A stretch of 64,000 nt of DNA from Flavimaribacter sp039888615 (GTDB lineage: Bacteria > Pseudomonadota > Alphaproteobacteria > Rhizobiales > Rhizobiaceae): assembly GCA_039888615.1 (NCBI GenBank), contig JBDQQS010000011.1. One strand, given 5' to 3'. The notes under the pieces are model-generated. The model was not told the DNA's origin. It saw only the letters and a program-made list of their open reading frames with translations, and did not search any database. This document shows positions 24,266 to 32,357 of the stretch, in pieces; within the stretch, counting starts at the first letter, position 1, and the number at the start of each line of letters is the position of its first letter. Both the position numbers and the translations under genes were made by a program.

Positions 24266-24724
24266 CTACAACACCTCGAAGACCTGGATCACGACGCTGT
24301 CGGCCTGTCGCGCTCCGGTCCCGATGAAGATGGTGCGATTGACCCAGGCGTAACGCGGGTCGCCGCTGCTCAGGCGCGGCAAGGTCCGCATGTAGTATTC
24401 GGAGGGATCGACCTCCTCGCCAGCGGCCAGTCTTTTCAAGACTTCAGGCGGGCCGTGCCGATAGCCGAAATTCCGAATGTCGATCAGCGCACCGTCATGG
24501 GTTTCGATGGCGTAACGCGTGTCGAGTTCGGCGTATCCGGCGTCGAAGACCGTCTGCCAGTCAGCGCCGAGATTGAGCACTCGTCCGGAAATCCGTTCGC
24601 CGCGCACTTCGCCGCCGATGATCGGGATGATTCGCCACCGGCCGCCCGGCCCCTCTCCGTTTTCGATCGGGGTCGAGAGTTTCGCCACGATTTCGCAGAC
24701 ATGTCGCAGTTCGGGTTGTTGCAT
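24266..24724 (-). CDS. DUF3237 family protein
   Basis: A 152-residue protein of the DUF3237 (UPF0311) family. The pattern GGRWRIIPIIGGEVRGERISGRVL and the end region YAWVNRTIFIGTGARQADSVVIQVFEV are typical of this beta-barrel family, whose function is unknown. It often occurs in catabolic gene neighbourhoods. It is on the strand opposite its neighbours and is divergent from the FMN reductase gene at 24851, so it may have its own promoter. No catalytic residues can be named. Confidence 0.8.
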   Translation of the reverse strand: MQQPELRHVCEIVAKLSTPIENGEGPGGRWRIIPIIGGEVRGERISGRVLNLGADWQTVFDAGYAELDTRYAIETHDGALIDIRNFGYRHGPPEVLKRLAAGEEVDPSEYYMRTLPRLSSGDPRYAWVNRTIFIGTGARQADSVVIQVFEVL

Positions 24725-24850
24725 CTTGCTGTCCCTCCAGACGTTTCCTCATTTCCAGTAAACATGCGAATCCGCAAATGCGAAAGAGCCTCGCGTATCG
24801 GAGGATACCCGATATGATGAAACTGAAGACACTAAAGGAGAGGCAAGAAT

Positions 24851-25396
24851 ATGAAGACGATTTTAGGACTGTCGGGAAGCCTGCGCCGTGCGTCCTTCAA
24901 CGCCGGCCTGCTGCGCGCCGCCATTGACGTCGCGCCGGACGGCGTCACGATCAAGGCAGGATCAATCCACGGCGTTCCGCTCTATGACGCCGACGAGGAA
25001 TCGGCGAACGGCCTGCCGGGAGCGGTCGAGACCCTGCAAGCCGAACTGAAGGCCGCCGACGGATTGCTGATGGTGACGCCTGAATACAATAATGGGGTGC
25101 CCGGCGTGTTCAAGAACGCGATCGACTGGATGTCGCGCGGTGACGGCCTCGGCTATTTCAAGGGCAAGCCGGTCGCGGTGATCGGTGCGTCGCCGGGAAG
25201 TTTCGGCACGATCCTCTCCCAGAGCCACTGGCTGCCGGTGCTCCGGACTCTGCGGACGAAACCCTGGCTGGAAGGTCGATTGATGGTCTCGCGCGCCAAA
25301 ACCCTCTTCGACGATGACGGCAACCTGACCGACGAGGACACACGCAAGAAACTTCGGGATTTCGTGACAGGCTTTGCGGCGTCGCTAGACCAATAA
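24851..25396 (+). CDS. NAD(P)H-dependent FMN reductase family protein
   Basis: A 181-residue flavodoxin-fold reductase of the NADPH-dependent FMN reductase/chromate reductase group. The phosphate-binding SGSLRRASFN lies at residues 8-17 and the family motif PEYNNGVPGVFKNAIDW follows near residue 77. Members use FMN to reduce quinones, azo dyes or metal ions in two-electron steps, which limits semiquinone radicals. It starts after AAAGGAGAGG and abuts the convergent TetR gene without a gap. A role in quinone detoxification fits the aromatic gene context but is inferred. Confidence 0.85.
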   Translation: MKTILGLSGSLRRASFNAGLLRAAIDVAPDGVTIKAGSIHGVPLYDADEESANGLPGAVETLQAELKAADGLLMVTPEYNNGVPGVFKNAIDWMSRGDGLGYFKGKPVAVIGASPGSFGTILSQSHWLPVLRTLRTKPWLEGRLMVSRAKTLFDDDGNLTDEDTRKKLRDFVTGFAASLDQ

Positions 25397-25954
25397 TCAA
25401 ATCGAACCGAGGCTGTCGCGTATGCTTTCCAGGATTTCATTCGACAGTTCCGGATCATCGACGGCGCGTGCCAGCGCCAGGGCGCCGACTGCGGCCGAAA
25501 GCGTGTGTATCGCCTTTTTTCGATCATTTCTCTTCCAGCCAAAACGGCGCGTCATCATCGACAGCATGTTCTTGACATGGATCGTGAACGAAACCCGGAC
25601 AGCCGGATCACGCGCGACCTCAGGCGCCAGCGCAGCCATTGCACAGCCTCGTCCGGGAGCATCGCGATGCGCCGCGTTGAGATACGCGTCGAGAAAGGCT
25701 GATTGCGCATTCTGCGAACGATCCATTTTTCGTTCGAGGGCGGCGCCTGACTGTTCGAAAGCGCGGCCGATCGCCTCCACCGCAAGTTCGTTTTTCGAGT
25801 CGAAATGCGCATAGAACGCGCCATGGGTCAGCCCGGCCGCCTTCATGATGTCCGCGACGCCGGCGCCTGCGAACCCACGCTCTCGGAACAGGCGCGCAGC
25901 TTCATCCAGAATTCTTTCATGTTTTTCGGCGGTCTCTCCGGCTGGGTAACGCAT
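25397..25954 (-). CDS. TetR-family repressor
   Basis: A 185-residue TetR regulator. The N-terminal helix-turn-helix is clear (GVADIMKAAGLTHGAFYAHFDSKN, about residues 29-52), followed by a helical ligand domain ending in ALARAVDDPELSNEILES. The ATG at 25954 (MRYPAGET) leaves a normal tail; an upstream frame extension is unsupported. It is divergent from the PaaI-type thioesterase gene, with a palindrome between them, so it probably represses that gene and itself. It is convergent with the FMN reductase gene. Confidence 0.85.
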   Translation of the reverse strand: MRYPAGETAEKHERILDEAARLFRERGFAGAGVADIMKAAGLTHGAFYAHFDSKNELAVEAIGRAFEQSGAALERKMDRSQNAQSAFLDAYLNAAHRDAPGRGCAMAALAPEVARDPAVRVSFTIHVKNMLSMMTRRFGWKRNDRKKAIHTLSAAVGALALARAVDDPELSNEILESIRDSLGSI

Positions 25955-26024
25955 GATCGTCTTCCTTCCACGTGATGGAGACAAGGATTGACTTTAAATA
26001 TGATGTTCGTCATGTATGATCAAC

Positions 26025-26040
26025 TATGATGATAATCATA
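26025..26040. promoter_or_regulatory. Palindrome in the TetR/thioesterase intergenic region
   Basis: TATGAT-GATA-ATCATA is a perfect 6-bp inverted repeat with a 4-bp centre. It lies in AT-rich sequence between the divergent TetR and thioesterase genes. Further ATGAT/ATCAT-type motifs occur just upstream (26000-26020). It is the best candidate operator for the TetR protein. Confidence 0.5.
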
Positions 26041-26080
26041 TATGAATTCCGGTTGCGCAATATTTAAAGGGGTTTGGTCA

Positions 26081-26560
26081 ATGGATATCATCAGAAACAA
26101 TGAAAAGCGTCTCGACGGGCTCGAACAATTGCGCGCGCAGTTCGAGTCCGGTTCGATTGCTCCGATCGCGAAAACGATGGGCTTCGACATGATCAAACTT
26201 GAAAAGGGTAAGGTCGTGATGGAAGGAGCGCCAGGACGCAATGTCTACAATCCGATCGGAACGGTTCACGGCGGATATGCCGCGACGCTTCTCGACAGCG
26301 CCTGCGGCTGCGCCGTGCACACCATGCTTTCACCGGAGCAGGGCTATACGACACTGGAACTCAAGATCGCCTATCACCGGGCGCTGACGGATGCGAGCGG
26401 CGTGGTCAGGGCAGAGGGCAAGGTTTTAACGTTCGGGCGAAAGGCAGCATTTGCTGAAGCGAAACTCACAGACGCATCAGGCCGGCTCTGCGCGTCGGCT
26501 ACGTCGACGCTGCTTGTGTTCGATCTCAACCAGGCTAAACCGCGCGCGGGCGCGGGATGA
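26081..26560 (+). CDS. PaaI-family hotdog thioesterase
   Basis: A 159-residue hotdog-fold thioesterase that hydrolyses acyl- or aryl-CoA esters. The family signature GTVHGGYAATLLDSACG spans residues 60-76, with His63, Gly64 and Asp72 in expected positions. The ATG at 26081 is preceded by AAAGGGG; the frame is open for 13 codons upstream without support. PaaI-type enzymes release CoA from stalled intermediates of aromatic catabolism, which fits the CoA ligases and transferase nearby. The divergent TetR gene is the likely regulator. Confidence 0.83.
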   Translation: MDIIRNNEKRLDGLEQLRAQFESGSIAPIAKTMGFDMIKLEKGKVVMEGAPGRNVYNPIGTVHGGYAATLLDSACGCAVHTMLSPEQGYTTLELKIAYHRALTDASGVVRAEGKVLTFGRKAAFAEAKLTDASGRLCASATSTLLVFDLNQAKPRAGAG

Positions 26561-26573
26561 TTGGCGCAGCCCT

Positions 26574-26790
26574 CAATATTCCAGTTTCGGATCGCGGCCG
26601 CGCCGACAAAGTGATAGTCGGTTGTCACCGCGCCGCTTTGCGGCTACGCGTTCGAATTGCCGCCGCAGTTCGATCTCGTCGGCCAGCAGGCGTTGCGGGC
26701 CTCGCGATAGGCCTGGCTCTCGTATGGAAAACGGCTCTTGTTGCGGGACGCAAGCACCTTTGCAGGGGTGAGAGGCGTAGGGCTGTTCAT
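26574..26790 (-). pseudogene. Decayed DUF899 family gene
   Basis: Remains of a DUF899 (thioredoxin-like) gene on the minus strand. The start region (ATG at 26790) reads ESQAYREARNA. After a 1-base loss near 26690 the frame continues as LLADEIELRRQFERVAAKRR in another frame. Near 26632 a deletion removes the usual PPGG region, leaving TTDYHFVGAA before the sequence ends. A full DUF899 gene has about 230-250 codons and only about 70 remain. It faces away from an intact MarR gene, with a perfect palindrome in between. This remnant fills most of the 301-bp gap. Confidence 0.72.
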
Positions 26791-26836
26791 GGAGAATTCC
26801 TTCGACAAGTCAGACCGGCGGAACGGCTTGACTATA

Positions 26837-26852
26837 ATGTTGATATCAACAT
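26837..26852. promoter_or_regulatory. Perfect 16-bp palindrome before marR
   Basis: ATGTTGATATCAACAT is perfectly symmetrical. It lies between TTGACT (26828-26833) and ATAAAT (26851-26856), a possible promoter with 17-bp spacing for the MarR gene starting at 26862. A repressor bound here would block both marR and the divergent former DUF899 gene. This is a strong candidate MarR operator. Confidence 0.6.
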
Positions 26853-26861
26853 AAATGGAGC

Positions 26862-27323
26862 ATGTCGAAATCGGATTTTGAAAAATACGCAACCACGCGT
26901 CATATACGCGATCATTGTCTTTGTTTGAAAACCCAGAGGGTTGCGCGCGTGCTCGCGCGTCATTTCGACGAGGCGTTCCGGCCTCTCGGTCTGACCAACG
27001 GCCAGTTTTCGCTGCTGAACGCCATCAACCAGCCGGAGCCGCCAACCATGGGCTCCGTCGCATCGCTGTTGGCAATGGATCGAACGACGCTGACGGCCGC
27101 GCTCAAGGCGCTGGAGCGGCGCGGTCTCGTGGCGGTAGGCCGGGATCCGGACGACAGGCGCAGCCGCAGGCTGCGACTGACAGAGGAGGGCAGTGGACTG
27201 CTCGACAAGGCGGCGCCCATCTGGCGCGGCGCCCATGAAGAGGTGGACGCCCTGATCGCACAGACGGACGGAGAAGGGCTTCTGGCTGCGATCGACCGCA
27301 TTACCGAAGCGCTACAGGACTAA
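26862..27323 (+). CDS. MarR-family regulator
   Basis: A 153-residue MarR-type regulator. The winged helix (TMGSVASLLAMDRTTLTAALKALERRGLV, wing DPDDRRSRRLRLTEEG) is complete. The ATG at 26862 has GGAG only 1 nt upstream, and the predicted -10 element is so close that the transcript may be nearly leaderless. It is divergent from the decayed DUF899 gene, whose loss may have removed its original target. It could still control itself or the MFS gene that follows 103 bp downstream. Confidence 0.84.
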   Translation: MSKSDFEKYATTRHIRDHCLCLKTQRVARVLARHFDEAFRPLGLTNGQFSLLNAINQPEPPTMGSVASLLAMDRTTLTAALKALERRGLVAVGRDPDDRRSRRLRLTEEGSGLLDKAAPIWRGAHEEVDALIAQTDGEGLLAAIDRITEALQD

Positions 27324-27327
27324 GCTG

Positions 27328-27382
27328 CAAGATCGCGAGGCGCCTTCCTCAAGATCGCAAGTAATATGACAAAATCGTAAGG
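27328..27382. repeat. Three imperfect direct repeats upstream of the MFS gene
   Basis: CAAGATCGCGAGG (27328-27340), CAAGATCGCAAG (27350-27361) and CAAAATCGTAAGG (27370-27382) are tandem variants. They start 22 and 20 bp apart, about two helical turns. They lie between the MarR gene and the MFS transporter gene and may be a regulator-binding array. Confidence 0.45.
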
Positions 27383-27426
27383 TATTTGCGCTTGCGCCTG
27401 TTGTTTCACGGTGCAATAGCTGCGGC

Positions 27427-28629
27427 ATGAACGCCGCCAGCAGCGATCCGGCGCAGCCGTCGCACTTCTCCCCGCAATCGCCATTGATGCTTGCCCTTGG
27501 CGGCATGATGGCGATGGCGGTCGCCATGGGCGTTGGCCGCTTCGTCTATACGCCACTGTTGCCGGACCTCATGGAAGGGCTGGGGCTGTCATTTTCACAG
27601 GCAGGCGCCATCGCTTCGGCGAATTATGTCGGTTATCTGGTCGGCGCAATTCTCGCCGGTTATGGCTGGGCGTCCACGCGCGAACGCATGGTCTTCATCC
27701 TGGCGCTGGCGTCGACGACGCTGCTTCTGGCGCTCATGCCGCAATTCACCTCACTTGCGGCGCTGAGCATTGTTCGTTTCCTCGCCGGCGTCGCCAGCGC
27801 CTTTGCGATGGTGTTCGGATCGACGATCCTTTTCAGCCATCTCGAGGTCGCGAGACGCAACGAACTCCAGGCGCTGCATTTCGGGGGGGTTGGCATCGGG
27901 CTTGCCATGTCGGCCATACTGCTGATCATCCTCAGCGGTGTGGAACACGAATGGCGCGCCGGCTGGTACGTGTCCGCCGTCATAGCCGGGTTGGGTTCTG
28001 TTATCGCGGTCAGCCTTCTCCACACGGCGCCGGCAACGTCTGCGAGCGCGCCTGCGCGCGAACCACCGCTACGCTGGAATCCGGCCTTCACCATGATCAC
28101 CGTCGCATACGGCATGTTCGGGATCGGCTATGTCGTGACGGCGACGTTTCTGGTTGCGATTGTCCGCGGCGGTCCTGAACACGCGTGGCTCGAAGGCCCG
28201 GTATGGCTTGTCACCGGACTGGCCGCCATGCCGTCGGTGTTCCTGTGGGCGCCCTTCAGACGGAATATGGGGCTCGTCACCACATTTGTCGCGGGATGCC
28301 TCGTCGAGGCTGTGGGAGTCGCCGCGAGCGTGGTAGTTCCGCCGCCATATGGCCCCTTAATCGGCGGAGCGCTGCTCGGCGCGACATTCGTCGCCATAAC
28401 CGCCTACGGGCTGCAGATCGGCCGCATCTTTGCGCCGGAAGCGCCGCGCCGGGCGTTCGCCGTCATGACCGCCGCTTTTGGTCTTGGCCAAATCATCGGA
28501 CCGCTGATCGCGGGATATCTCGCCGATATCACGGGAAGTTTCGTGCATGGCAGTCTGGCGGCGGCGTTTGCACTTGTCGTCTCTGCAGTTTTCGCGATGC
28601 TGACCAGGGCGTACAGGACCGGAACATGA
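27427..28629 (+). CDS. MFS transporter, YbfB/YjiJ family
   Basis: A 400-residue major facilitator with 12 predicted membrane segments. The first segment contains MAVAMGVGRFVYTPLLPDLM, the characteristic start of YbfB/YjiJ-type transporters, followed by ANYVGYLVGAILAGYGW. The second half shows AYGLQIGRIFAPEAPRRAFA and GLGQIIGPLIAGYLAD. It is probably an efflux or uptake carrier of unknown substrate in the inner membrane. It lies downstream of a MarR gene and a triple direct repeat, which may regulate it. The bacA gene follows after 86 bp. Confidence 0.85.
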   Translation: MNAASSDPAQPSHFSPQSPLMLALGGMMAMAVAMGVGRFVYTPLLPDLMEGLGLSFSQAGAIASANYVGYLVGAILAGYGWASTRERMVFILALASTTLLLALMPQFTSLAALSIVRFLAGVASAFAMVFGSTILFSHLEVARRNELQALHFGGVGIGLAMSAILLIILSGVEHEWRAGWYVSAVIAGLGSVIAVSLLHTAPATSASAPAREPPLRWNPAFTMITVAYGMFGIGYVVTATFLVAIVRGGPEHAWLEGPVWLVTGLAAMPSVFLWAPFRRNMGLVTTFVAGCLVEAVGVAASVVVPPPYGPLIGGALLGATFVAITAYGLQIGRIFAPEAPRRAFAVMTAAFGLGQIIGPLIAGYLADITGSFVHGSLAAAFALVVSAVFAMLTRAYRTGT

Positions 28630-28672
28630 CCATAACGCCTGGCTACCGAACAGCGCAGGGTTCAACCAATCG

Positions 28673-28690
28673 CCGCCCCGGCCGGGGCGG
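28673..28690. repeat. GC-rich 18-bp palindrome between the MFS and bacA genes
   Basis: CCGCCCCGGCCGGGGCGG is a perfect palindrome 43 bp after the MFS stop. It could stop or slow transcription, but no T-run follows, so it is not a standard intrinsic terminator. Confidence 0.35.
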
Positions 28691-28715
28691 TCGCCATTAA
28701 CCGAGAGAACAAGCC

Positions 28716-29993
28716 GTGTTCAAATCTTTCTTTCCGAGACCCAAGCTGTACTTCGCGTCATTCGCGGTATGGTCGTTGTTGTGTGTTTGCGCATGGTTTT
28801 TCATATTCCGCGACTTGGGTGACAGCCTTAGCCTAGGCCCCCTGTTCGGAATGGGGTTCCAGGAACTTCCCACTGAACCCAACGCCGAGATATCCGAAGC
28901 ATTGAAGAGCGCGCAGATCTATGCGGAAAATTTCTATTTCTATCAGTACTTTATAATAACAATTCTGTTGTTTTGCGGGTTCTGGTTCTGGTATTCACCG
29001 CACAAGTGGCAACGCTGGTCCGTTGCTGGCTCGGCGGTGATTATTTTCGTCAACTGGTTCCTCGTTCAGCTCGACGTGATGATCAACGAGTGGTTCGGCG
29101 ATTTCTATAATTTGATCCAGAAGGCATTGGGCGCGCCCAACTCCGTGACCGGAGAGGAATATTACTGGACAATCTTCACATTCCTGCAGATCGCAATGGT
29201 CTACGTTTTCGTAGCGACCATCTTCCGTTTTTTCGTAAGCCACTACGTGTTTCGATGGCGCAACGCCATGAACGACTACTACATGCGACATTGGCCAAAA
29301 CTGCGTCATATCGAGGGCGCCTCCCAGCGTGTGCAGGAAGACACACAACGATTTGCGTCGATCACCGAGGGATTGGGATTGAGTTTTGTCGACTCACTGA
29401 TGACCCTGATTGCATTCCTTCCACTCTTGTGGGGACTTTCAGCCCAGGTAACGGAGTTGCCGATAATCGGCGAAGTCGGCCAAGGTCTGGTCTTCGTCGT
29501 GATCATCTGGTCGGTTTTCGGCACTGCATTGGTGGCAGTAGCTGGAATCAAACTTCCCGGCTTGCAATTCAATATTCAGTTGACGGAAGCGGCGTACCGA
29601 AAGGAACTGGTGTTTGGGGAAGACCACGAGGATCGGGCGCAGCCGTTGACGGTCAGAGAACTGTTCGACAATGTCAGACACAGCTATTTCAGGCTCTATT
29701 TCCACTACGTATATTTTAATTTGGTCAGGATATTCTATCTGCAATTCGGCAATCTGATCCCGTACATTGCATTGGGGCCAACAATCATTTCCGGGGCCAT
29801 TACGCTCGGCGTCATGCAGCAGATCATCCGCGCATTCGGTCGGGTAGAAAGCTCCTTTCAATTCCTGATCAATTCCTGGTCGACGATCGTCGAACTCATG
29901 TCCGTTCACAAACGGCTCATGGCGTTTGAGTCGGTCATTGGACCGGACGATCTGGCGCCGGACGAGTTTGCTCCGGGGCAGCCTGCTCAATAG
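28716..29993 (+). CDS. bacA: BacA/SbmA-type peptide transporter
   Basis: A 425-residue inner-membrane protein of the SbmA/BacA family (ABC-transporter-like membrane domain without an ATPase). The N-terminus (MFKSFFPRPKLYFAS), the block YYWTIFTFLQIAMVYVF and the end region SWSTIVELMSVHKRLMAFE are family hallmarks. These proteins import peptides such as bleomycin and proline-rich antimicrobial peptides. In rhizobia they protect against host peptides and affect very-long-chain fatty acids of lipid A. Its base composition is somewhat more AT-rich than its neighbours. It is convergent with a polysaccharide deacetylase gene. Confidence 0.9.
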   Translation: MFKSFFPRPKLYFASFAVWSLLCVCAWFFIFRDLGDSLSLGPLFGMGFQELPTEPNAEISEALKSAQIYAENFYFYQYFIITILLFCGFWFWYSPHKWQRWSVAGSAVIIFVNWFLVQLDVMINEWFGDFYNLIQKALGAPNSVTGEEYYWTIFTFLQIAMVYVFVATIFRFFVSHYVFRWRNAMNDYYMRHWPKLRHIEGASQRVQEDTQRFASITEGLGLSFVDSLMTLIAFLPLLWGLSAQVTELPIIGEVGQGLVFVVIIWSVFGTALVAVAGIKLPGLQFNIQLTEAAYRKELVFGEDHEDRAQPLTVRELFDNVRHSYFRLYFHYVYFNLVRIFYLQFGNLIPYIALGPTIISGAITLGVMQQIIRAFGRVESSFQFLINSWSTIVELMSVHKRLMAFESVIGPDDLAPDEFAPGQPAQ

Positions 29994-30003
29994 GACGTGC
30001 AAA

Positions 30004-30026
30004 GGGGCGTGGTTTGACTACGCCCC
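30004..30026. terminator. Possible terminator between bacA and the deacetylase gene
   Basis: GGGGCGTGGT pairs with ACTACGCCCC (one G-U pair) around a 3-nt loop, between the convergent ends. On the minus strand the stem is followed by TTTGCA, a weak U-run. The stem overlaps the deacetylase stop codon. Confidence 0.4.
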
Positions 30027-31007
30027 GCCATCCTCCGCGCTTTCCTGCAGCATGCGCATCGCCGTGCTGTAGGTGACGCAGGCGACGTCCGGCAGGGCGC
30101 AGGTTTCCGTGGCCAAACGCTCCATCGCGCGCCAATAGGCGCCGCCGTTCATTTCCACGAAGTGGAAGCCGATCTGCAGCGGGCGACGCTCGCCATTATA
30201 CTGTTCGTCGAAGGCGCGACGGAAAGCTGCGTAGCTGCGCGCCTCGAACTGTTCGGTGTTTTTGGCGTTCTCGAAGCCTCCGGAATGGCGCACGAAGAGA
30301 TTGTAATCCATCGCGATGATGCGCCTGTTTCCCGGGCCTTCGGGAATAAGCGGCAGATCGAAGGTCGTGACCGCGCCGTTTCTGCCGGGCATGACCGGGC
30401 CGCGCGACACGCCGCTGGCGTCATAGGCGAAGCCGTTTGCGTTGAGCGCGGAATAGAGACCGCCATTGGTGGAAAGGTAGGGGGCCCGGAAGCCTTTTAT
30501 CTCCTCGCTCGCGAATTCGCGCCAGCCTTCCGGCTCGCTTTCGCCGTCGCCATTGCGCGCCCAGGCGTCCCGAAGCGCCTGCGAGAAGGCCGCGAACTCC
30601 TGGTTCCAGTCGCGTTCGCTCCAGTCCTTGCCATCGAAATGACCGCACCCGTGGCTGGCGATTTCATGACCCTCTTTGCGCGCCTTCCAGATATGGCCAA
30701 GGCGTAGACGCACGTCTTCATGCGAAGACGCAAAGCCGACATTCGACTTTCCCGCGCGCTGGCGCGGCGGATGGTAGGACCTGCCGTCATCGCGGGTCAT
30801 GAGAAAAGTGCAGGAGAGGAAGTAGGTAAAATGCGCGCCGGATTTCTTCGCGATCGCCCGGCTCTTGTCCCACAGCGCGTTGTCATGCGCGCCGTCGAAG
30901 GAAATGATGACAAGTTGCTTCGGATCGTCGCCGGAGTGTGGGGTTGCCTGGAGTGGAACGGATGCGGCGAGGAGGCCGCCGAGAACAATACCAGGTACGC
31001 GCATCAT
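30018..31007 (-). CDS. Secreted polysaccharide deacetylase-like protein
   Basis: A 329-residue protein with an N-terminal signal peptide (hydrophobic core IVLGGLLAASVPLQA) and a NodB-type deacetylase fold. The strand IISFDGAHD (about residues 33-41) carries the expected Asp, and HEIASHGCGHFDG (about residues 113-125) supplies the metal His pair. NodB-family enzymes remove acetyl groups from chitin-like or peptidoglycan sugars in the periplasm or outside. The domain is longer than NodB and contains extra loops, so substrate and activity are uncertain. It is convergent with bacA and followed upstream by a DksA-like gene on the same strand. Confidence 0.75.
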   Translation of the reverse strand: MMRVPGIVLGGLLAASVPLQATPHSGDDPKQLVIISFDGAHDNALWDKSRAIAKKSGAHFTYFLSCTFLMTRDDGRSYHPPRQRAGKSNVGFASSHEDVRLRLGHIWKARKEGHEIASHGCGHFDGKDWSERDWNQEFAAFSQALRDAWARNGDGESEPEGWREFASEEIKGFRAPYLSTNGGLYSALNANGFAYDASGVSRGPVMPGRNGAVTTFDLPLIPEGPGNRRIIAMDYNLFVRHSGGFENAKNTEQFEARSYAAFRRAFDEQYNGERRPLQIGFHFVEMNGGAYWRAMERLATETCALPDVACVTYSTAMRMLQESAEDGGA

Positions 31008-31164
31008 AGAAGTGTAAAATCCGTCTCGTGAAAGGGAGCGCCACGCGATCAGCGTGATTCGGGCGGTTCACACATTCACTAAAACTTTCAGCGGCAAAGT
31101 TAAAATCACATTGGTTTTAATACGGGCGGACCGTGATATTGACGCGTTCCTCACATCTGCGAAC

Positions 31165-31503
31165 CTAACGGGCGGAGGCGCAGCGCACGCACTTTTCGGC
31201 CATCGGATCAATGGCGAGGCGCCCGTCGACGATCTCCGCATCGCACTCCACGCAATAGCCGTAATCGCCGTCTTTCAGCCGGCGTTCCGCCATCTCGATC
31301 CGCAACAGGTCGCGCTGTCTGTGACGTTCCTGGGCCTGCGCCATCGCCTGCTGCTGCATGGAGTCCATACGTGACAGGCGACCGACCGCCTGCTGGTCGA
31401 GCGTGACGGTCGCGCGCGCGCCTTCAGAGAGCTCCGATATCTCTTCCAGTTCAGCCTTTCGTGCGGCAAGGCGCTGTCTTGCAATGTCGATGTCAATCGC
31501 CAT
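31165..31503 (-). CDS. DksA/TraR-type zinc-finger protein
   Basis: A 112-residue protein with an N-terminal coiled-coil stretch (residues 5-75) and a C-terminal four-cysteine zinc finger: Cys84, Cys87, Cys105 and Cys108. This is the TraR/DksA C4 type. Such proteins bind the secondary channel of RNA polymerase and alter initiation. It lacks the full length of DksA (about 150), so it belongs to the short group common in alphaproteobacteria. The coiled-coil tip residues that DksA uses are not obvious, so its regulatory strength is uncertain. It is divergent from nnrU. Confidence 0.83.
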   Translation of the reverse strand: MAIDIDIARQRLAARKAELEEISELSEGARATVTLDQQAVGRLSRMDSMQQQAMAQAQERHRQRDLLRIEMAERRLKDGDYGYCVECDAEIVDGRLAIDPMAEKCVRCASAR

Positions 31504-31604
31504 CTTTAAATGCTATGTCGTTCGCGAACTTCGGGCAAGTTGCGAACGATCGCCAGCCGGCCGTTCAGCTATGTGCAAGACGCCGGCAAGCAGAGGGGAA
31601 GACC

Positions 31605-32183
31605 ATGTTCTGGCTCATCATAGGGCTTATACTGTTTCTGGGCGCGCATTCCGTACGGATTTTCGCCCCCGACTTTCGTCAGCGTTTTATCGAAAGCCGC
31701 GGCGACAACGCCTGGAAAGGCCTCTACACGCTCATATCCCTTGTCGGGTTGATTCTCATTATCTGGGGTTTCTCGATCGCGCGATACGGACCGATCGTCT
31801 ACGATCCGCCGCTTTGGATGCGCTACATCACCGAACTGTTGATGCTGTTCGCTTTCATTTCGCTTGCTGTTTCCTCCGTCCCGGCTGGAAAGCTGAAACC
31901 GGCGCTGAAGCACCCGATGCTGCTTTCGGTGAAGATCTGGGCGTTGGCGCATCTTTTGGCCAATGGCGACCTTGCGTCGTTGCTGCTCTTTGGATCCTTC
32001 CTTATCTGGGCCGTGGCGGACCGGATTTCGGAAAAGCGTCGGTTGAAGGCCGGGATCACGCAGCCGACAGAACCGGGCCCGGTGCGCAATGACGTCATCG
32101 CCGTCATCGTCGGTGTGGTCGTCTACGGTCTGTTTATTTGGAAACTGCATTACTGGTTGATTGGCGTTCCGGTCCACGCCTGA
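31605..32183 (+). CDS. NnrU family membrane protein
   Basis: A 192-residue membrane protein of the NnrU family with about five hydrophobic segments. Typical elements are LFLGAHSVRIFAPDFR at the N-terminus, KHPMLLSVKIWALAHLLANGD and the closing KLHYWLIGV. NnrU was first found beside nitric oxide reductase genes in rhizobia, but many members, as here, lie away from denitrification genes and have no known role. The ATG at 31605 follows GAGGGG; a longer frame upstream is not supported. Confidence 0.84.
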   Translation: MFWLIIGLILFLGAHSVRIFAPDFRQRFIESRGDNAWKGLYTLISLVGLILIIWGFSIARYGPIVYDPPLWMRYITELLMLFAFISLAVSSVPAGKLKPALKHPMLLSVKIWALAHLLANGDLASLLLFGSFLIWAVADRISEKRRLKAGITQPTEPGPVRNDVIAVIVGVVVYGLFIWKLHYWLIGVPVHA

Positions 32184-32214
32184 GACAACGACGCCGACAT
32201 AGTGTGGTCGATTT

Positions 32215-32258
32215 TGAAGTTCCTCACGTTGTTGCAGCACCCTCTTGAAGGAACTTCA
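32215..32258. repeat. Inverted repeat 1 of a three-part intergenic array
   Basis: TGAAGTTCCT (32215-32224) and AGGAACTTCA (32249-32258) form a perfect 10-bp stem around 24 nt. It is the first of three consecutive inverted repeats in the 374-bp gap between nnrU and the YfgM-like gene, where no coding sequence is seen. Confidence 0.7.
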
Positions 32259-32269
32259 GACTCGGGACA

Positions 32270-32345
32270 CTGGTGGAGTAAATTTGACATTTGAGTCCCG
32301 CAAGACGCGAACTCGTTTTCAAATTCAAATTTAGAACTCCACCAG
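32270..32345. repeat. Inverted repeat 2 of the intergenic array
   Basis: CTGGTGGAGT (32270-32279) pairs perfectly with ACTCCACCAG (32336-32345). An adjacent AAATTTGA/TCAAATTT pair continues the stem after a 3-nt bulge on the right arm. The loop is about 37 nt. The arm plus bulge architecture resembles repeat 3. Confidence 0.7.
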
Positions 32346-32357
32346 AAATATAATACA

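Noticed and set aside
24851..25396. Chromate reductase as a specific name for the FMN reductase
   Set aside because: The family motif supports only a flavin-dependent NAD(P)H reductase; chromate specificity cannot be read from sequence.
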